Shown: positions 17,343 through 26,501 of the stretch, in pieces
How the letters are laid out: each line of letters starts with the position of its first letter
Numbering within the stretch: the first letter of the stretch is position 1
Assembly (NCBI GenBank): GCA_036824045.1
Contig: DAITAZ010000014.1
Location: forward strand, 1-64,000
From: DAITAZ01 sp036824045
GTDB taxonomy: Bacteria > Pseudomonadota > Gammaproteobacteria > Burkholderiales > Rhodocyclaceae
DNA length: 64,000 nt
Direction of reading: 5' to 3'
Made by a program: the position numbers and the translations under genes
Notes under the pieces: model-generated
Database searches by the model: none
Told to the model about the DNA's origin: nothing
What the model saw: the letters and a program-made list of their open reading frames with translations, nothing else

Positions 17343-17409
17343 CCTGAGACTCGGACGATGCGCCCGCAGCCCCCTTTCGGGTTGCTGCGGCCTGACAGCC
17401 AAACTGTCG

Positions 17410-18012
17410 TCAGGCAGCGCTTTCGCCCTCGCCTTCCTCGGACGCGGCGCCCTTGGGTAGCAGCACAGTCACCACAACCGGGTCTTCTCCGTGGGTCAGA
17501 GCCACAACACCTTCCGGCAACGCCAGATGGGACACATGCAGAGCGGTACCTGCCTTCAGATCCTTCAGGTCCACCTCGATGAACTCCGGCAGGTTGCCCG
17601 GCAGGCACTCCACATCCAGTTCCGAGATGGGGTGGGAAATGATGCCGCCTTGCAGCTTGACGCCAGGGCACACGTCACCATTGACGAAGTGCAGCGGCAC
17701 CCGCAGGTGGATCTTGTGGGTGGCGTCCACACGCTGGAAGTCCACATGCAGCACCCGCGGCTTGTAGGCGTGACGTTGCACATCCTTGAGGATGACGGAC
17801 TGGGCCGTATCGCCAACGCGGATGCTGAGCACCGTGGAATGGAAAGCTTCCTGACGCAGCTTGTGGAACAACTCGTTATGGTCCAGAGCAACCATCTGGG
17901 GCGCTTCGCCACCCCCGTAAATGATGCCAGGCACCTGCTCGGCGCGACGCAGGCGGCGGCTCGCACTCGTTCCCTGCTCCGTGCGCAGAACGGCATTGAT
18001 TTCAATAGTCAT
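17410..18012 (-). CDS. rplY: 50S ribosomal protein L25/general stress protein Ctc
   Basis: 5S rRNA-binding ribosomal protein of the long (TL5/Ctc) type: an N-terminal L25 domain (about 1-95, with QVPGIIYGGGEAP) plus a C-terminal beta domain ending in an acidic tail (SEEGEGESAA). 200 residues from the ATG at 18012. The upstream extension of the frame is not conserved in character. It sits 65 nt after prs. Confidence 0.95.
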   Translation of the reverse strand: MTIEINAVLRTEQGTSASRRLRRAEQVPGIIYGGGEAPQMVALDHNELFHKLRQEAFHSTVLSIRVGDTAQSVILKDVQRHAYKPRVLHVDFQRVDATHKIHLRVPLHFVNGDVCPGVKLQGGIISHPISELDVECLPGNLPEFIEVDLKDLKAGTALHVSHLALPEGVVALTHGEDPVVVTVLLPKGAASEEGEGESAA

Positions 18013-18077
18013 GACAACTCCACTTGCTAGGTTGACGCGCCGCCCGCGACCAGGCGGCACAGGAAAAAACGACCTGC

Positions 18078-19028
18078 TCACTCCATGAACAGATTGCTGA
18101 CCGACTCTTCGTTGCTGATGCGGCGAATCGTCTCGGCCATGAGTTCTGCGATGCTGATCTGACGGATACGGCCGCTCGCCCGGGCATCATCCCGCAGCGG
18201 AATGGTATCTGTAACCACCAGTTCATCGAGGGCGGAATCACTGATCCGGCTGACGGCTGAGCCCGACAGGACAGCGTGGGTGCAATAGGCCAGCACCCGC
18301 GATGCGCCGTGATCCTTGAGCGCCTGAGCGGCCTTGCACAAGGTGCCCGCAGTATCCACCATGTCATCCATGATCACGCAGGTGCGGTCCTTGACCTCGC
18401 CGATGATGTTCATCACCTCCGCCACGTTGGCCTTAGGACGCCGCTTGTCGATGATGGCCAGATCACACTCCAGACGCTTGGCCAAGGCTCGCGCCCGAAC
18501 CACACCGCCCACGTCCGGCGACACCACAATCAGGTCGCTGTACTGGTGCTTCCAGATGTCGCCCAGCAGGATAGGCGTGGCGTAGATGTTATCCACGGGA
18601 ATGTCGAAGAACCCCTGGATCTGGTCTGCGTGCAAATCCACCGTCAACAGTCGCTGGACGCCCACCGCCTGCAGCATGTTGGCCACCACCTTGGCAGTGA
18701 TGGGCACCCTGGCCGAACGCGGGCGGCGATCCTGGCGGGCGTAGCCAAAATAGGGCACGGCTGCGGTGATGCGTCCGGCAGAAGCGCGTTTGAGCGCATC
18801 AGCCATCACCAGCAGTTCCATCAGATTGTCACTGGTGGGAGCACACGTAGGCTGCAGGATGAACACATCCTTGCCACGCACGTTCTCCAGGATCTCCACC
18901 ATGACCTCGCCATCGGAGAAACGCCCGACGGTCGCCCTGCCGATGGAAAGGTTCAAACGGCGGCCTACGTCCGCCGCGAGTTTGGGATTGGCATTACCCG
19001 TGAAAACCATCAAGCTTTCAAAGGCCAT
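18078..19028 (-). CDS. prs: Ribose-phosphate pyrophosphokinase
   Basis: Makes PRPP from ribose 5-phosphate and ATP for purine, pyrimidine, NAD, histidine and tryptophan synthesis. 316 residues from the ATG at 19028. Landmarks: FSDGEVMVEILENVRGKDVF, the flexible-loop region PYFGYARQDRRPRSARVPITAK, the divalent-cation/PRPP signature LLTVDLHADQIQGFF, and the PRPP-binding CVIMDDMVDTAGTLCKAA. Directly upstream on the same strand is tRNA-Gln. Confidence 0.98.
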   Translation of the reverse strand: MAFESLMVFTGNANPKLAADVGRRLNLSIGRATVGRFSDGEVMVEILENVRGKDVFILQPTCAPTSDNLMELLVMADALKRASAGRITAAVPYFGYARQDRRPRSARVPITAKVVANMLQAVGVQRLLTVDLHADQIQGFFDIPVDNIYATPILLGDIWKHQYSDLIVVSPDVGGVVRARALAKRLECDLAIIDKRRPKANVAEVMNIIGEVKDRTCVIMDDMVDTAGTLCKAAQALKDHGASRVLAYCTHAVLSGSAVSRISDSALDELVVTDTIPLRDDARASGRIRQISIAELMAETIRRISNEESVSNLFME

Positions 19029-19118
19029 GATCGACGCCTCGACTGAATGCAAAGAAAGCGGAAGCAGAAACGAAATCGGGCAGGCTCAGACCTGCGCCTG
19101 ACCTGCCCGACCCGTGTC

Positions 19119-19195
19119 TGGCTGGGGAGGAAGGATTCGAACCCTCGAATGCCGGAATCAAAATCCGGTGCCTTAACCGACTTGGCGACTCCCCA
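19119..19195 (-). tRNA. tRNA-Gln (anticodon TTG)
   Basis: 77 nt including an encoded CCA tail (19119-19121). The acceptor stem TGGGGAG/CTCCCCA has the weak U1-A72 pair and G73 that are glutamine identity elements. The anticodon stem CCGGA/TCCGG encloses loop TTTTGAT with anticodon TTG at 19161-19159. The T arm contains GGTTCGAATCC. It lies between ispE and prs, probably processed from the same transcript. Confidence 0.97.
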
Positions 19196-19218
19196 AATAA
19201 CCTGTATTTCCGACCCGG

Positions 19219-20085
19219 CTAACTGGCCAATCCGTGCAAGGGATGCTCATCGAGCCCCCGAGCGACCCACCCGACACATCCGGGAGGAAGCGCTTGAAGC
19301 GCATGCACTGCCTCACCCTGAGTGGCAAACGGTGCGAACACGCAGGCACCGGAACCGCTCATCAAAGCACCTTTGTAACCAGCCAAGCACTCGAGTGCAT
19401 CAGCCACTTCACGATAGCGCCGGCAAACCACCGGCTGAAGATCGTTGCGACAAGACGTCTCGGAAAAGTCCGCTATTTTGGCGGGTTCGCTGTTCCGTGT
19501 CAAATCTTCAGCCGAAAAAATTTCTGCCGTCGGCACCCCCACCCCGGGCTCCAGCACCAAATACCAACGGGGCTCCGGAGAAAATGCCTCGAAAAGCTCT
19601 CCGACCCCTTGGGCAATAGCAGTGCGCCCATACACGAAGAAGGGAACATCTGCCCCTAACCTCAAGGCCAGCGCCTGCAGATCCTGTCGCGACACGCCAA
19701 GCCGCCAAAGATGGTTCAACGCCAGCAGGACAGTCGCCGCATCGGAGCTTCCGCCCCCCAGCCCGCCCCCCATCGGCAGGCACTTATCCAGTGTGATGCT
19801 GACGCCGTCTCGGCATCCACTCGCCTCCCGAAGCAACTGGGCAGCCCGCCAGCAAAGATCCGCCTGTTCGGGTACGCCGGGCAGCAACCGCTCGCAGACC
19901 ACCCTTCCGTCGTCGCGGGGCCGGAAAGACAGCATGTCACAACGGTCCAGCATGCGGAACGCCGTCTGGAGCAGATGGTAGCCATCCGCGCGACGTCCGG
20001 TCACGTGGAGAAACAGATTGATCTTGGCCGGCGCAGGATAGGCGCTCTTCCAAGTCCATTCAGATTGGCTCACGGCAGTGTCCAT
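19219..20085 (-). CDS. ispE: 4-diphosphocytidyl-2-C-methyl-D-erythritol kinase
   Basis: GHMP kinase of the MEP (non-mevalonate) isoprenoid pathway; phosphorylates CDP-methylerythritol. 288 residues. The substrate-binding N-terminus PAPAKINLFLHVTGRRADGYH and the ATP-binding glycine loop PMGGGLGGGSSDAATVL are intact, and MSGSGACVFAPF near the C-terminus is the third GHMP motif. The start overlaps the lolB stop by 16 nt. Confidence 0.97.
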   Translation of the reverse strand: MDTAVSQSEWTWKSAYPAPAKINLFLHVTGRRADGYHLLQTAFRMLDRCDMLSFRPRDDGRVVCERLLPGVPEQADLCWRAAQLLREASGCRDGVSITLDKCLPMGGGLGGGSSDAATVLLALNHLWRLGVSRQDLQALALRLGADVPFFVYGRTAIAQGVGELFEAFSPEPRWYLVLEPGVGVPTAEIFSAEDLTRNSEPAKIADFSETSCRNDLQPVVCRRYREVADALECLAGYKGALMSGSGACVFAPFATQGEAVHALQALPPGCVGWVARGLDEHPLHGLAS

Positions 20086-20645
20086 TGATCCACTTTCAGA
20101 CGCACCCGCGTATCTCCCCGCTCGAACTCCATCAAGGTTGGCAGGGATTGGGGACTTGCCCCTTCGTAATCCAGATAGCGGAGGCGCCAGCCCTCCGCCT
20201 GCACCTCAATCGGGCGCTGCTGTGCATCCTGACGCAGGATGTCCCCTTGGGCAAACCGGCCGAGCACCCAGTCCGCCACCCGGGAAAACGGCAATGCCAC
20301 ACCGAACACCTGCTCGCTCAACGCATCCAGCGTATCGGCTTCATGCACCCGGCGTTCGGCAGTTTCCAGCCGGGCAAGCCCCTGCTCCCGGGTCAAGCGC
20401 GCGACGATCTGCCCCAGCGGGGACATCACATCAAGTGAATCCGTGGTCAATCGATGCGACCAACTGATGATGGCGGATGACTGCTGCTCCCCCTGCCGCA
20501 CGGCTACGCGCCCCTCGATCCCGAAGGTGCGCACCGCATCCCGAGAAGCACCCACAACCGGCGCGATACCATGTGGCGCTGTGGCACATCCAACCAGCAG
20601 GGCACTCACCAACCCCGCGGCGCACACTATCCCACGCGCTAACAC
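20070..20645 (-). CDS. lolB: Outer-membrane lipoprotein insertion factor LolB
   Basis: Lipoprotein acceptor of the Lol pathway that inserts lipoproteins into the outer membrane. 191 residues with a lipobox ALLVGC (Cys20) and the LolB core (GIEGRVAVRQGEQQSSAIISW, then MSPLGQIVARL). It starts with GTG whose first base is the last base of the TPR gene's TAG stop (TAGTG), and overlaps ispE, so the three genes are translationally linked. Confidence 0.93.
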   Translation of the reverse strand: MLARGIVCAAGLVSALLVGCATAPHGIAPVVGASRDAVRTFGIEGRVAVRQGEQQSSAIISWSHRLTTDSLDVMSPLGQIVARLTREQGLARLETAERRVHEADTLDALSEQVFGVALPFSRVADWVLGRFAQGDILRQDAQQRPIEVQAEGWRLRYLDYEGASPQSLPTLMEFERGDTRVRLKVDQWTLP

Positions 20646-22435
20646 TACTTCCCCTGAAAGCGCTTGATCACGCCATTGAGCACTTCATTCCCGGGATTGG
20701 CAGCGGAAGCCTCTTTCCAGGTTTTGGCCGCATCACTCTTTCGCCCCAACATCCACAGCACCTCGCCAAGATGGGCGGCGATCTCCGGATCTTGCCGAAT
20801 CCCGTAGGCGCGCTGCAGGTAGCTCAACGCTCCGTTGAGATCAGACTGGCGATACAGCACCCACCCCATGCTATCGAGGATGAAAGGGTCATCCGGCGCC
20901 AACTGCAGAGCCCGGGCGACCAGTTCCTTGGCTTCATCCAGGCGCAGATTACGATCCGCCAGAGAGTATCCGAGGGCATTGTAGGCATGGGCATCCTCGG
21001 GTTTCAGGCGGATGACCTTGCGCAGATTGGTCTCCAGCACGTCCAGGCGCCCCAGTTTCTCGGCGATCAACGCACTCTCGTAGAGCAGATCGGTATTGTT
21101 GGGCGCCTCCGCCAGCGCCTGGTCGGCCAGACGATAGGCATCGTCGGTCCGCCCTGCCTCACGTAACACTGCAACGTGCGCCAAAACGAACGGGGCTTTT
21201 TCCGTTACCGTCGTGGCGACGGCAGTGAAATGCCGGGCAGCCCCCTCCACATCACCCTGCTGGGCAAGAACATGCCCGATTCGCAACTGTGCCTGCTGCC
21301 ACTGCTCTCCTTCGCCCACCTGCTCATACCACTTGCGTGCCACGTCCCATTGCTTGCGCTCTTCCGCGATGTTCCCCAGGTACACCCGCAGGGCATCAGG
21401 CTCACGAAAATCCTCGGCGAGCAAACGCCGGAACCCGGCATCAGCGGCTGCGTAATCCTTCACCTGCAACGCAATCAGGGCAACGGCGAACTGGACATCC
21501 TGGTTGTTCGGAGCGGCGGCAAGCACTTTCTCGTATTGGCTCCGCGCTTCGGCGTACTTCTTTTCTGCGGCAAGAGCTCTCGCGTACTGCAGCCGCAATT
21601 CGCTCGCCTGGGGATAGGCTCGCAAATAGTCACGCACAAACTCTCGCGCCCGGTCGGGAGACTGTCTCTGCAAAAGTTGCGCTTTGGCTTGGGCGGCTTG
21701 TTCAGCATCCGGCTTGCGCACCAGAGCCTTGTCGATGTACGCCAGCGCCCGCTCAGGCTGACGGGCGATGCTGGCTGCCTCCGCCCGGGCCACATGAGCC
21801 TCGTAGCGCTCCAGATACGGCTCGGTCACATCCTCAACGAAAGCCAGCGCAGCAAGCTTGTCTGGTGTGCGCAGGAACAGCCGATTGAGGCGTAACAAGC
21901 CCGCGCCAACATGAGGGCCTTCCCCGGCGAGCAGTGATGCCACGTGCGGGCGCGCCTCCTCCAGTTTGCCGGTGGCGATGAGCAGCCCCGCCAGCACCTG
22001 CCGCGCCTGCAGCGAATCCGGTGACACCTGCAGCCATTGCCGGGCGAGTTCAAGGCCCGCGTCCGAGCGCTGGGCGAAAGTTGCGACATCAATGGCGCGC
22101 CGGATCACGCGCGGATCGGAAGTCTCCCGAGCCAGTTCCAGATACTGGTTCAGCGCGACCTGAAGATTGCCCCGCTGACCGGCGACCTCCGCCAGCATCA
22201 TGCGATAGAAAATTTGTCCCGTAAGCGGCTGACCGGGAAGAATCTCCTTCGACTCGGCATGCGCCAAAGGGGCTTTTTCGACCGGCGAAGCCGCCTTGGC
22301 TGATCCAGCAGACTTCCTTTCACCGGTCAAAGTCGCACATCCGGCCATGAAAGCCACACTGCAAGCCAGCGCCAGGACCAGCGTCCGCTTGCTTCGAGCA
22401 ACACCCGCTTCGATAAAGTGTATCGGATCGTTCAT
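20645..22435 (-). CDS. Tetratricopeptide repeat lipoprotein
   Basis: Probable outer-membrane or periplasmic lipoprotein of 596 residues: hydrophobic leader and lipobox VAFMAGC (Cys33), a charged linker, then TPR helices through most of the length. Clear repeats are seen at QVALNQYLELARETSDPRVIRRA, YAEARSQYEKVLAAAPNNQDV and the C-terminal DAHAYNALGYSLADRNLRLDEA block. TPR arrays mediate protein-protein contacts; the partner is unknown. It is the first gene of the TPR-lolB-ispE unit and is a common neighbour of lolB in betaproteobacteria. Confidence 0.88.
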   Translation of the reverse strand: MNDPIHFIEAGVARSKRTLVLALACSVAFMAGCATLTGERKSAGSAKAASPVEKAPLAHAESKEILPGQPLTGQIFYRMMLAEVAGQRGNLQVALNQYLELARETSDPRVIRRAIDVATFAQRSDAGLELARQWLQVSPDSLQARQVLAGLLIATGKLEEARPHVASLLAGEGPHVGAGLLRLNRLFLRTPDKLAALAFVEDVTEPYLERYEAHVARAEAASIARQPERALAYIDKALVRKPDAEQAAQAKAQLLQRQSPDRAREFVRDYLRAYPQASELRLQYARALAAEKKYAEARSQYEKVLAAAPNNQDVQFAVALIALQVKDYAAADAGFRRLLAEDFREPDALRVYLGNIAEERKQWDVARKWYEQVGEGEQWQQAQLRIGHVLAQQGDVEGAARHFTAVATTVTEKAPFVLAHVAVLREAGRTDDAYRLADQALAEAPNNTDLLYESALIAEKLGRLDVLETNLRKVIRLKPEDAHAYNALGYSLADRNLRLDEAKELVARALQLAPDDPFILDSMGWVLYRQSDLNGALSYLQRAYGIRQDPEIAAHLGEVLWMLGRKSDAAKTWKEASAANPGNEVLNGVIKRFQGK

Positions 22436-22607
22436 TTCGTGCCGGCACAGGAGTGCCGGGCCATTTTTCAGAGGATGGAAATCTCAGAGGCTGAGAGACT
22501 TCGACTAGAATTTGGTTCAAACGATGTTAGGGACATTCAGATGGGGGAGCAAGCATTGAGTGCACGCTCCGCGCCAATCTCGCCACACTTGGCCACCTTT
22601 AGCAATC

Positions 22608-23420
22608 ATGCCTGAATTGCCCGAAGTGGAGACTACCCGACGGGGGGTGGAACCGGAACTCGCAGGCCAAATTGTCACCGAGGTCGTCGTGCGCAATTCC
22701 GCTTTGCGATACCCCGTGCCAGTTCATCTTCCCGCCACCCTCGCCGGACAGCGCCTGCTCGCTGTCAGACGGCGGGGCAAGTACCTTCTCTTCGTCTTCG
22801 ATCGAGGCACGCTGATGGTCCACTTGGGAATGTCCGGGTCACTCCGGGTATTGCCGAGATCCGCGCCCCCGCAGAGGCACGACCATCTGGACATCGCATT
22901 CGGCTCCCGGACCCTTCGCTACCGAGACCCGCGACGTTTTGGTCTGGCGCTTTGGGTTGAGGGCGACACTACCATGCATCCGCTGCTTGCCCCCCTGGGG
23001 CTGGAACCGGACGACCCCTCGCTCGACGGGGATTGGCTCCACTCCCAACTTCGCTCGCGCTCAGCCCCCGTCAAACAGGTGATCATGGATTCCCATCTGC
23101 TTGTCGGCGTTGGCAATATCTACGCCAACGAAAGCCTGTTCCGTGCCGGGATTCGGCCGCAAACACCCGCGCGTAAGCTCTCACTGGCGCGCTGCTCCAT
23201 GCTAGTCAAGACCATCCGCGAAACGCTCCAAGACGCCCTCGCTGCAGGCGGGAGCAGTCTTCGGGATTTCGTACACAGCGACGGTCAACCCGGGTATTTC
23301 CAGCAGCAATATTTCGTCTATGATCGTGACGGGGATCCCTGCAGGATATGCGGAAGTGGGATAAAAACCGTTCGAATGGCTGGGCGATCCACCTATTTCT
23401 GCCCCAAATGCCAGCGTTAA
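22608..23420 (+). CDS. mutM: Formamidopyrimidine-DNA glycosylase
   Basis: Base-excision repair glycosylase/AP lyase that removes 8-oxoguanine and formamidopyrimidines. 270 residues from the ATG at 22608, which correctly exposes the catalytic Pro2-Glu3 (MPELPEVETTRRGV). The zinc finger is CRICGSGIKTVRMAGRSTYFCPKCQR-like, with its four Cys near the C-terminus (pairs at about 243/246 and 263/266). GVGNIYANESLFRAGI is the helix-two-turn-helix. The upstream extension of the frame is not family-like. Divergent from the TPR gene. Confidence 0.98.
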   Translation: MPELPEVETTRRGVEPELAGQIVTEVVVRNSALRYPVPVHLPATLAGQRLLAVRRRGKYLLFVFDRGTLMVHLGMSGSLRVLPRSAPPQRHDHLDIAFGSRTLRYRDPRRFGLALWVEGDTTMHPLLAPLGLEPDDPSLDGDWLHSQLRSRSAPVKQVIMDSHLLVGVGNIYANESLFRAGIRPQTPARKLSLARCSMLVKTIRETLQDALAAGGSSLRDFVHSDGQPGYFQQQYFVYDRDGDPCRICGSGIKTVRMAGRSTYFCPKCQR

Positions 23421-23559
23421 TGGCTGTTTCTCCCGGTTGTTCGTCCAGGTTGCTATGCTAGATTGGAAAGCGGGTGCACGTTCGGTCGCGTGTCGAGCGT
23501 GTTTTGCTGTGATGTAGCCATCAACAATAATCGAGCGCTCTCGCCGGAGCTTCTGTCAC

Positions 23560-25602
23560 ATGGAACTTGCCAAACAGTTCAGCGCCTACTCCGCATGGCG
23601 GTCTGCCGTATCGGATCAAATCAGCGCCCTACGCACCTGGCTGAAAGAAAACGAGCTGATCGACGGGCATACGGACGGGCGGTTGCAGGCCGTGCTCAAC
23701 CGATTGCGCGACGACAAGATGGCCATCGCTTTCGTGGCGGAGTTCTCTCGTGGCAAGTCGGAACTGATCAACGCCATCTTCTTTTCCGAGTATGGCAACC
23801 GAGTGCTGCCGTCCAGCGCCGGGCGCACGACCATGTGCCCGACCGAGTTGCTTTATGACGCGAACTGGCCGGATTCAATCCAGCTGTTGCCCATCGAAAC
23901 TCGCGCCCAGGAAACGTCCGTCACCGATTTGAAGTACAAGCCGGAATGCTGGCGCATCCTGCCCTTGGACACGACCTCGGCCACCACCATGCATCAGACA
24001 TTGCGCCGGGTGGGCGAGGTAAAGCGGGTAACTGTCGAAGAAGCGCAGCGACTGGGTTTCACCATTGACGAGCAAGGCGGCACCGGCCTCAAGCCCGATA
24101 CCGACGGAACGGTGGAGATTCCCGCCTGGCGGCACGCAATCATCAATTTCCCCCACCCCTTGCTCAAGCAGGGGCTGGTGATTCTGGATACACCCGGCCT
24201 CAACGCCATCGGAGCAGAACCAGAGCTAACCCTTAGCTTGCTCCCCAGCGCCCATGCGGTCCTGTTCATCCTGGCTGCCGATACCGGTGTTACCCAAAGC
24301 GATATGGCCGTGTGGCGCAATCATGTCAGCGCTGCCGCCGCCCACCAGAGCGGGCGCGTTGTCGTGCTCAACAAGATCGACGGCCTGTGGGACGGCCTGC
24401 GGGCTGACGAGGAGATCGCGGAAGAGGTGGATAAGCAGTCCCGCTCAGTCGCAGAGATGCTGGGTGTGGACGCCCGGCAGGTTTTCCCGCTCTCTGCGCA
24501 AAAGGGCCTGGTCGCCAAAATCAACAACGATGAACCCCTGCTTGACCGCAGCCGTCTGCTGCAGCTTGAACATTCTCTTGCCAACGAGCTGCTGCCGAAA
24601 AAGCGTCACATCGTGGGCAACAACGTGGGGGCCGAGGCCGGAGATGTGATCGGCCGCACCGGCGAGTTGCTCGCAACCCGCCTCGAGGGCCTGCATGAAC
24701 AGCAAAAGGAGCTGTCGGAACTCCGGGGCAAAAACAAGAGCGTCATCGAATACATGATGCGCAAGGTGACCACCGAGAAAGCCGATTTTGAGCGTTCTCT
24801 GCAGCGCTTTTACGCCGTGCGCAGCGTGTTCTCCTCACTCACCAACAAGCTGTTCGGCCATCTGGGGATGGACACCCTGCGGGAAGAAACCCGCCGTACG
24901 CGACAGCGCATGCTGGACGCGGCCTTTTCCATCGAGCTCAGCGAGGCGATGGACAACTACTTTGGCCACCTTCGGAAAAACCTGAGTCAAACCAATTCCG
25001 ACGTGACTGAGCTGTCAGCCATGATGGAATCCATGTACAAGCGGTTCAGCGCCGATCTTGGGCTGAATCTCGGCATGCCCATGCCCTTCTCCGCGGTGAG
25101 CTACGAAAAAGAACTCTCCCGCCTGGAGCAGAGCTACCGGACCCACTTCAATACCCTGATCAACCTGCTGACCCTGGAAAAGCGTACGCTGACCCAGAAG
25201 TTCTTCGAGACCGTGGCCGTTCAGGCGCGCAAGATCTTTGAGAGTGCCAACCGGGACGTGGAAAACTGGCTGCGTAATTTGATGGCGCCGCTCGAATCCC
25301 AGATCCGGGAACACCAGCTCCACCTCAAGCGTCGTCTGGAGAGCGTCCGGCGCATCCATCAGGCCACCGACACTCTGGAAGACAGGCTGAAGGAGATTGC
25401 GGGCGGCGAAGCAGCGCTTCTGGCCCAGATCAACAACCTGAATGGTTTCCGCTTAGGTCTGGAGCGTTTGTTGACCACCACGGCCGACGCCGCCCTTCTT
25501 CAGGAAAGCCCGGCGGTGAATTCGCCCACCGCGCCCACCGAGCAAGGAGGAGCCGCCACCGGCGAAAGCCACGGCGCCCCTACGGGTGAACTGGCCGCCT
25601 GA
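23560..25602 (+). CDS. Dynamin-like GTPase family protein
   Basis: Large GTPase of 680 residues in the bacterial dynamin-like superfamily. G1 is AFVAEFSRGKSELINAIFF (about 57-75), where the first glycine of the P-loop is Ala and the residue after GKS is Glu. The G2 Thr lies in SSAGRTTMCPTEL, G3 is ILDTPGLNAIG and G4 is VVLNKIDGLWDG. The C-terminal half (about 360-630) is almost entirely alpha-helical with heptad-like charge, ending in a Pro/Gly/Thr-rich tail. No transmembrane segment is evident. Family members remodel membranes or act in stress or phage tolerance; the role here is unknown. It is alone in its transcription unit and ends at a strong terminator. Confidence 0.85.
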   Translation: MELAKQFSAYSAWRSAVSDQISALRTWLKENELIDGHTDGRLQAVLNRLRDDKMAIAFVAEFSRGKSELINAIFFSEYGNRVLPSSAGRTTMCPTELLYDANWPDSIQLLPIETRAQETSVTDLKYKPECWRILPLDTTSATTMHQTLRRVGEVKRVTVEEAQRLGFTIDEQGGTGLKPDTDGTVEIPAWRHAIINFPHPLLKQGLVILDTPGLNAIGAEPELTLSLLPSAHAVLFILAADTGVTQSDMAVWRNHVSAAAAHQSGRVVVLNKIDGLWDGLRADEEIAEEVDKQSRSVAEMLGVDARQVFPLSAQKGLVAKINNDEPLLDRSRLLQLEHSLANELLPKKRHIVGNNVGAEAGDVIGRTGELLATRLEGLHEQQKELSELRGKNKSVIEYMMRKVTTEKADFERSLQRFYAVRSVFSSLTNKLFGHLGMDTLREETRRTRQRMLDAAFSIELSEAMDNYFGHLRKNLSQTNSDVTELSAMMESMYKRFSADLGLNLGMPMPFSAVSYEKELSRLEQSYRTHFNTLINLLTLEKRTLTQKFFETVAVQARKIFESANRDVENWLRNLMAPLESQIREHQLHLKRRLESVRRIHQATDTLEDRLKEIAGGEAALLAQINNLNGFRLGLERLLTTTADAALLQESPAVNSPTAPTEQGGAATGESHGAPTGELAA

Positions 25603-25652
25603 AACGGCACACGGGAAGCCTCGCTCTCAAACCGTTCCGCACCGTTCCATAC

Positions 25653-25698
25653 AAACCCAAACGGGGTGCCTGCTCAAGCGGGCGCCCCGTTTGGGTTT
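25653..25698. terminator. Bidirectional terminator between GTPase and ferredoxin genes
   Basis: A near-perfect 18-bp inverted repeat (AAACCCAAACGGGG...CCCCGTTTGGGTTT) has a loop of about 10 nt and T-rich ends on both strands. It sits between two convergent genes and can stop both. Confidence 0.92.
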
Positions 25699-25716
25699 TG
25701 GTCCATCGCGACCGAC

Positions 25717-25968
25717 TTATTGCCCCGCAGTAAGCCGCAAAAACTTGTCCATCAACTCGTCTTTCGACTCGACGTGCTCGGGATTCAGCGGAATGCAATC
25801 CACCGGACACACCTGCCGGCACTGAGGCTCATCAAAGTGACCAACGCATTCGGTACATTTGTCCGGATCGATCTCATAGATCTCCTCACCTTGGGTGATG
25901 GCGCCGTTCGGGCACTCCGGTTCGCACACATCGCAGTTGATACATTCATCGGTGATCATTAGAGCCAT
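25717..25968 (-). CDS. 2[4Fe-4S] ferredoxin (YfhL family)
   Basis: Small electron carrier of 83 residues. Two cluster motifs are seen: CINCDVCEPECP (about 9-20) and CTECVGHFDEPQCRQVCPVDC, the latter with the insertion between the second and third Cys typical of the Allochromatium/YfhL type. The C-terminal helix (ESKDELMDKFLRL) is also typical. It lies downstream of coaD on the same strand, an arrangement common in proteobacteria; its redox partner is unknown. Confidence 0.95.
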   Translation of the reverse strand: MALMITDECINCDVCEPECPNGAITQGEEIYEIDPDKCTECVGHFDEPQCRQVCPVDCIPLNPEHVESKDELMDKFLRLTAGQ

Positions 25969-26003
25969 ATTGCCATTCCTTCACTTTCGCTTGACAGCTT
26001 CGT

Positions 26004-26501
26004 TCAACTCCGACCGTGGAGTTCCTTCACTTTATCTACCAGCCGCGCACTGACGAGCGGCTGAACGAATTTGCTCACATCCCCACCCAACGAGGAAATC
26101 TCCCGCACCATCGTGGCCGAGATGAACATGTACTGCTCGGCCGGTGTCAGGAACACCGTCTCCACATCGGGGTACAGATTGCGGTTCATGCCCGCCATCT
26201 GGAATTCGTACTCGAAATCCGATACCGCCCTCAAACCGCGCAGAATCACTTTCGCCCCCTGCGCATGGAGGAAGTCCATCAACAGGCAGGAGAAGCCCTT
26301 CACCTCCACATTCGGATAGACGGCAAGCACTGTGCTCGCCATCTCCACGCGATCCTCCAGAGAGAAAAATGGCCTCTTGGTACGGCTGTCCGCCACACCC
26401 ACGATCACCCGGTCAAACAGGCTGGCAGCGCGCCGCACCAAATCTTCGTGGCCCCGGGTAAGTGGATCGAAGGTCCCGGGGTAAACCGCCACGCCATTCA
26501 T
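26004..26501 (-). CDS. coaD: Phosphopantetheine adenylyltransferase
   Basis: Fourth step of CoA synthesis: adenylates 4'-phosphopantetheine to dephospho-CoA. 165 residues with the nucleotidyltransferase motif YPGTFDPLTRGHEDLVRRA (T/HxGH) and the conserved VSDFEYEFQMAGMNRNLYP and ISATMVREISSLGGDVSKFV. It begins immediately after the rsmD stop, so the two are one operon. Confidence 0.98.
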   Translation of the reverse strand: MNGVAVYPGTFDPLTRGHEDLVRRAASLFDRVIVGVADSRTKRPFFSLEDRVEMASTVLAVYPNVEVKGFSCLLMDFLHAQGAKVILRGLRAVSDFEYEFQMAGMNRNLYPDVETVFLTPAEQYMFISATMVREISSLGGDVSKFVQPLVSARLVDKVKELHGRS

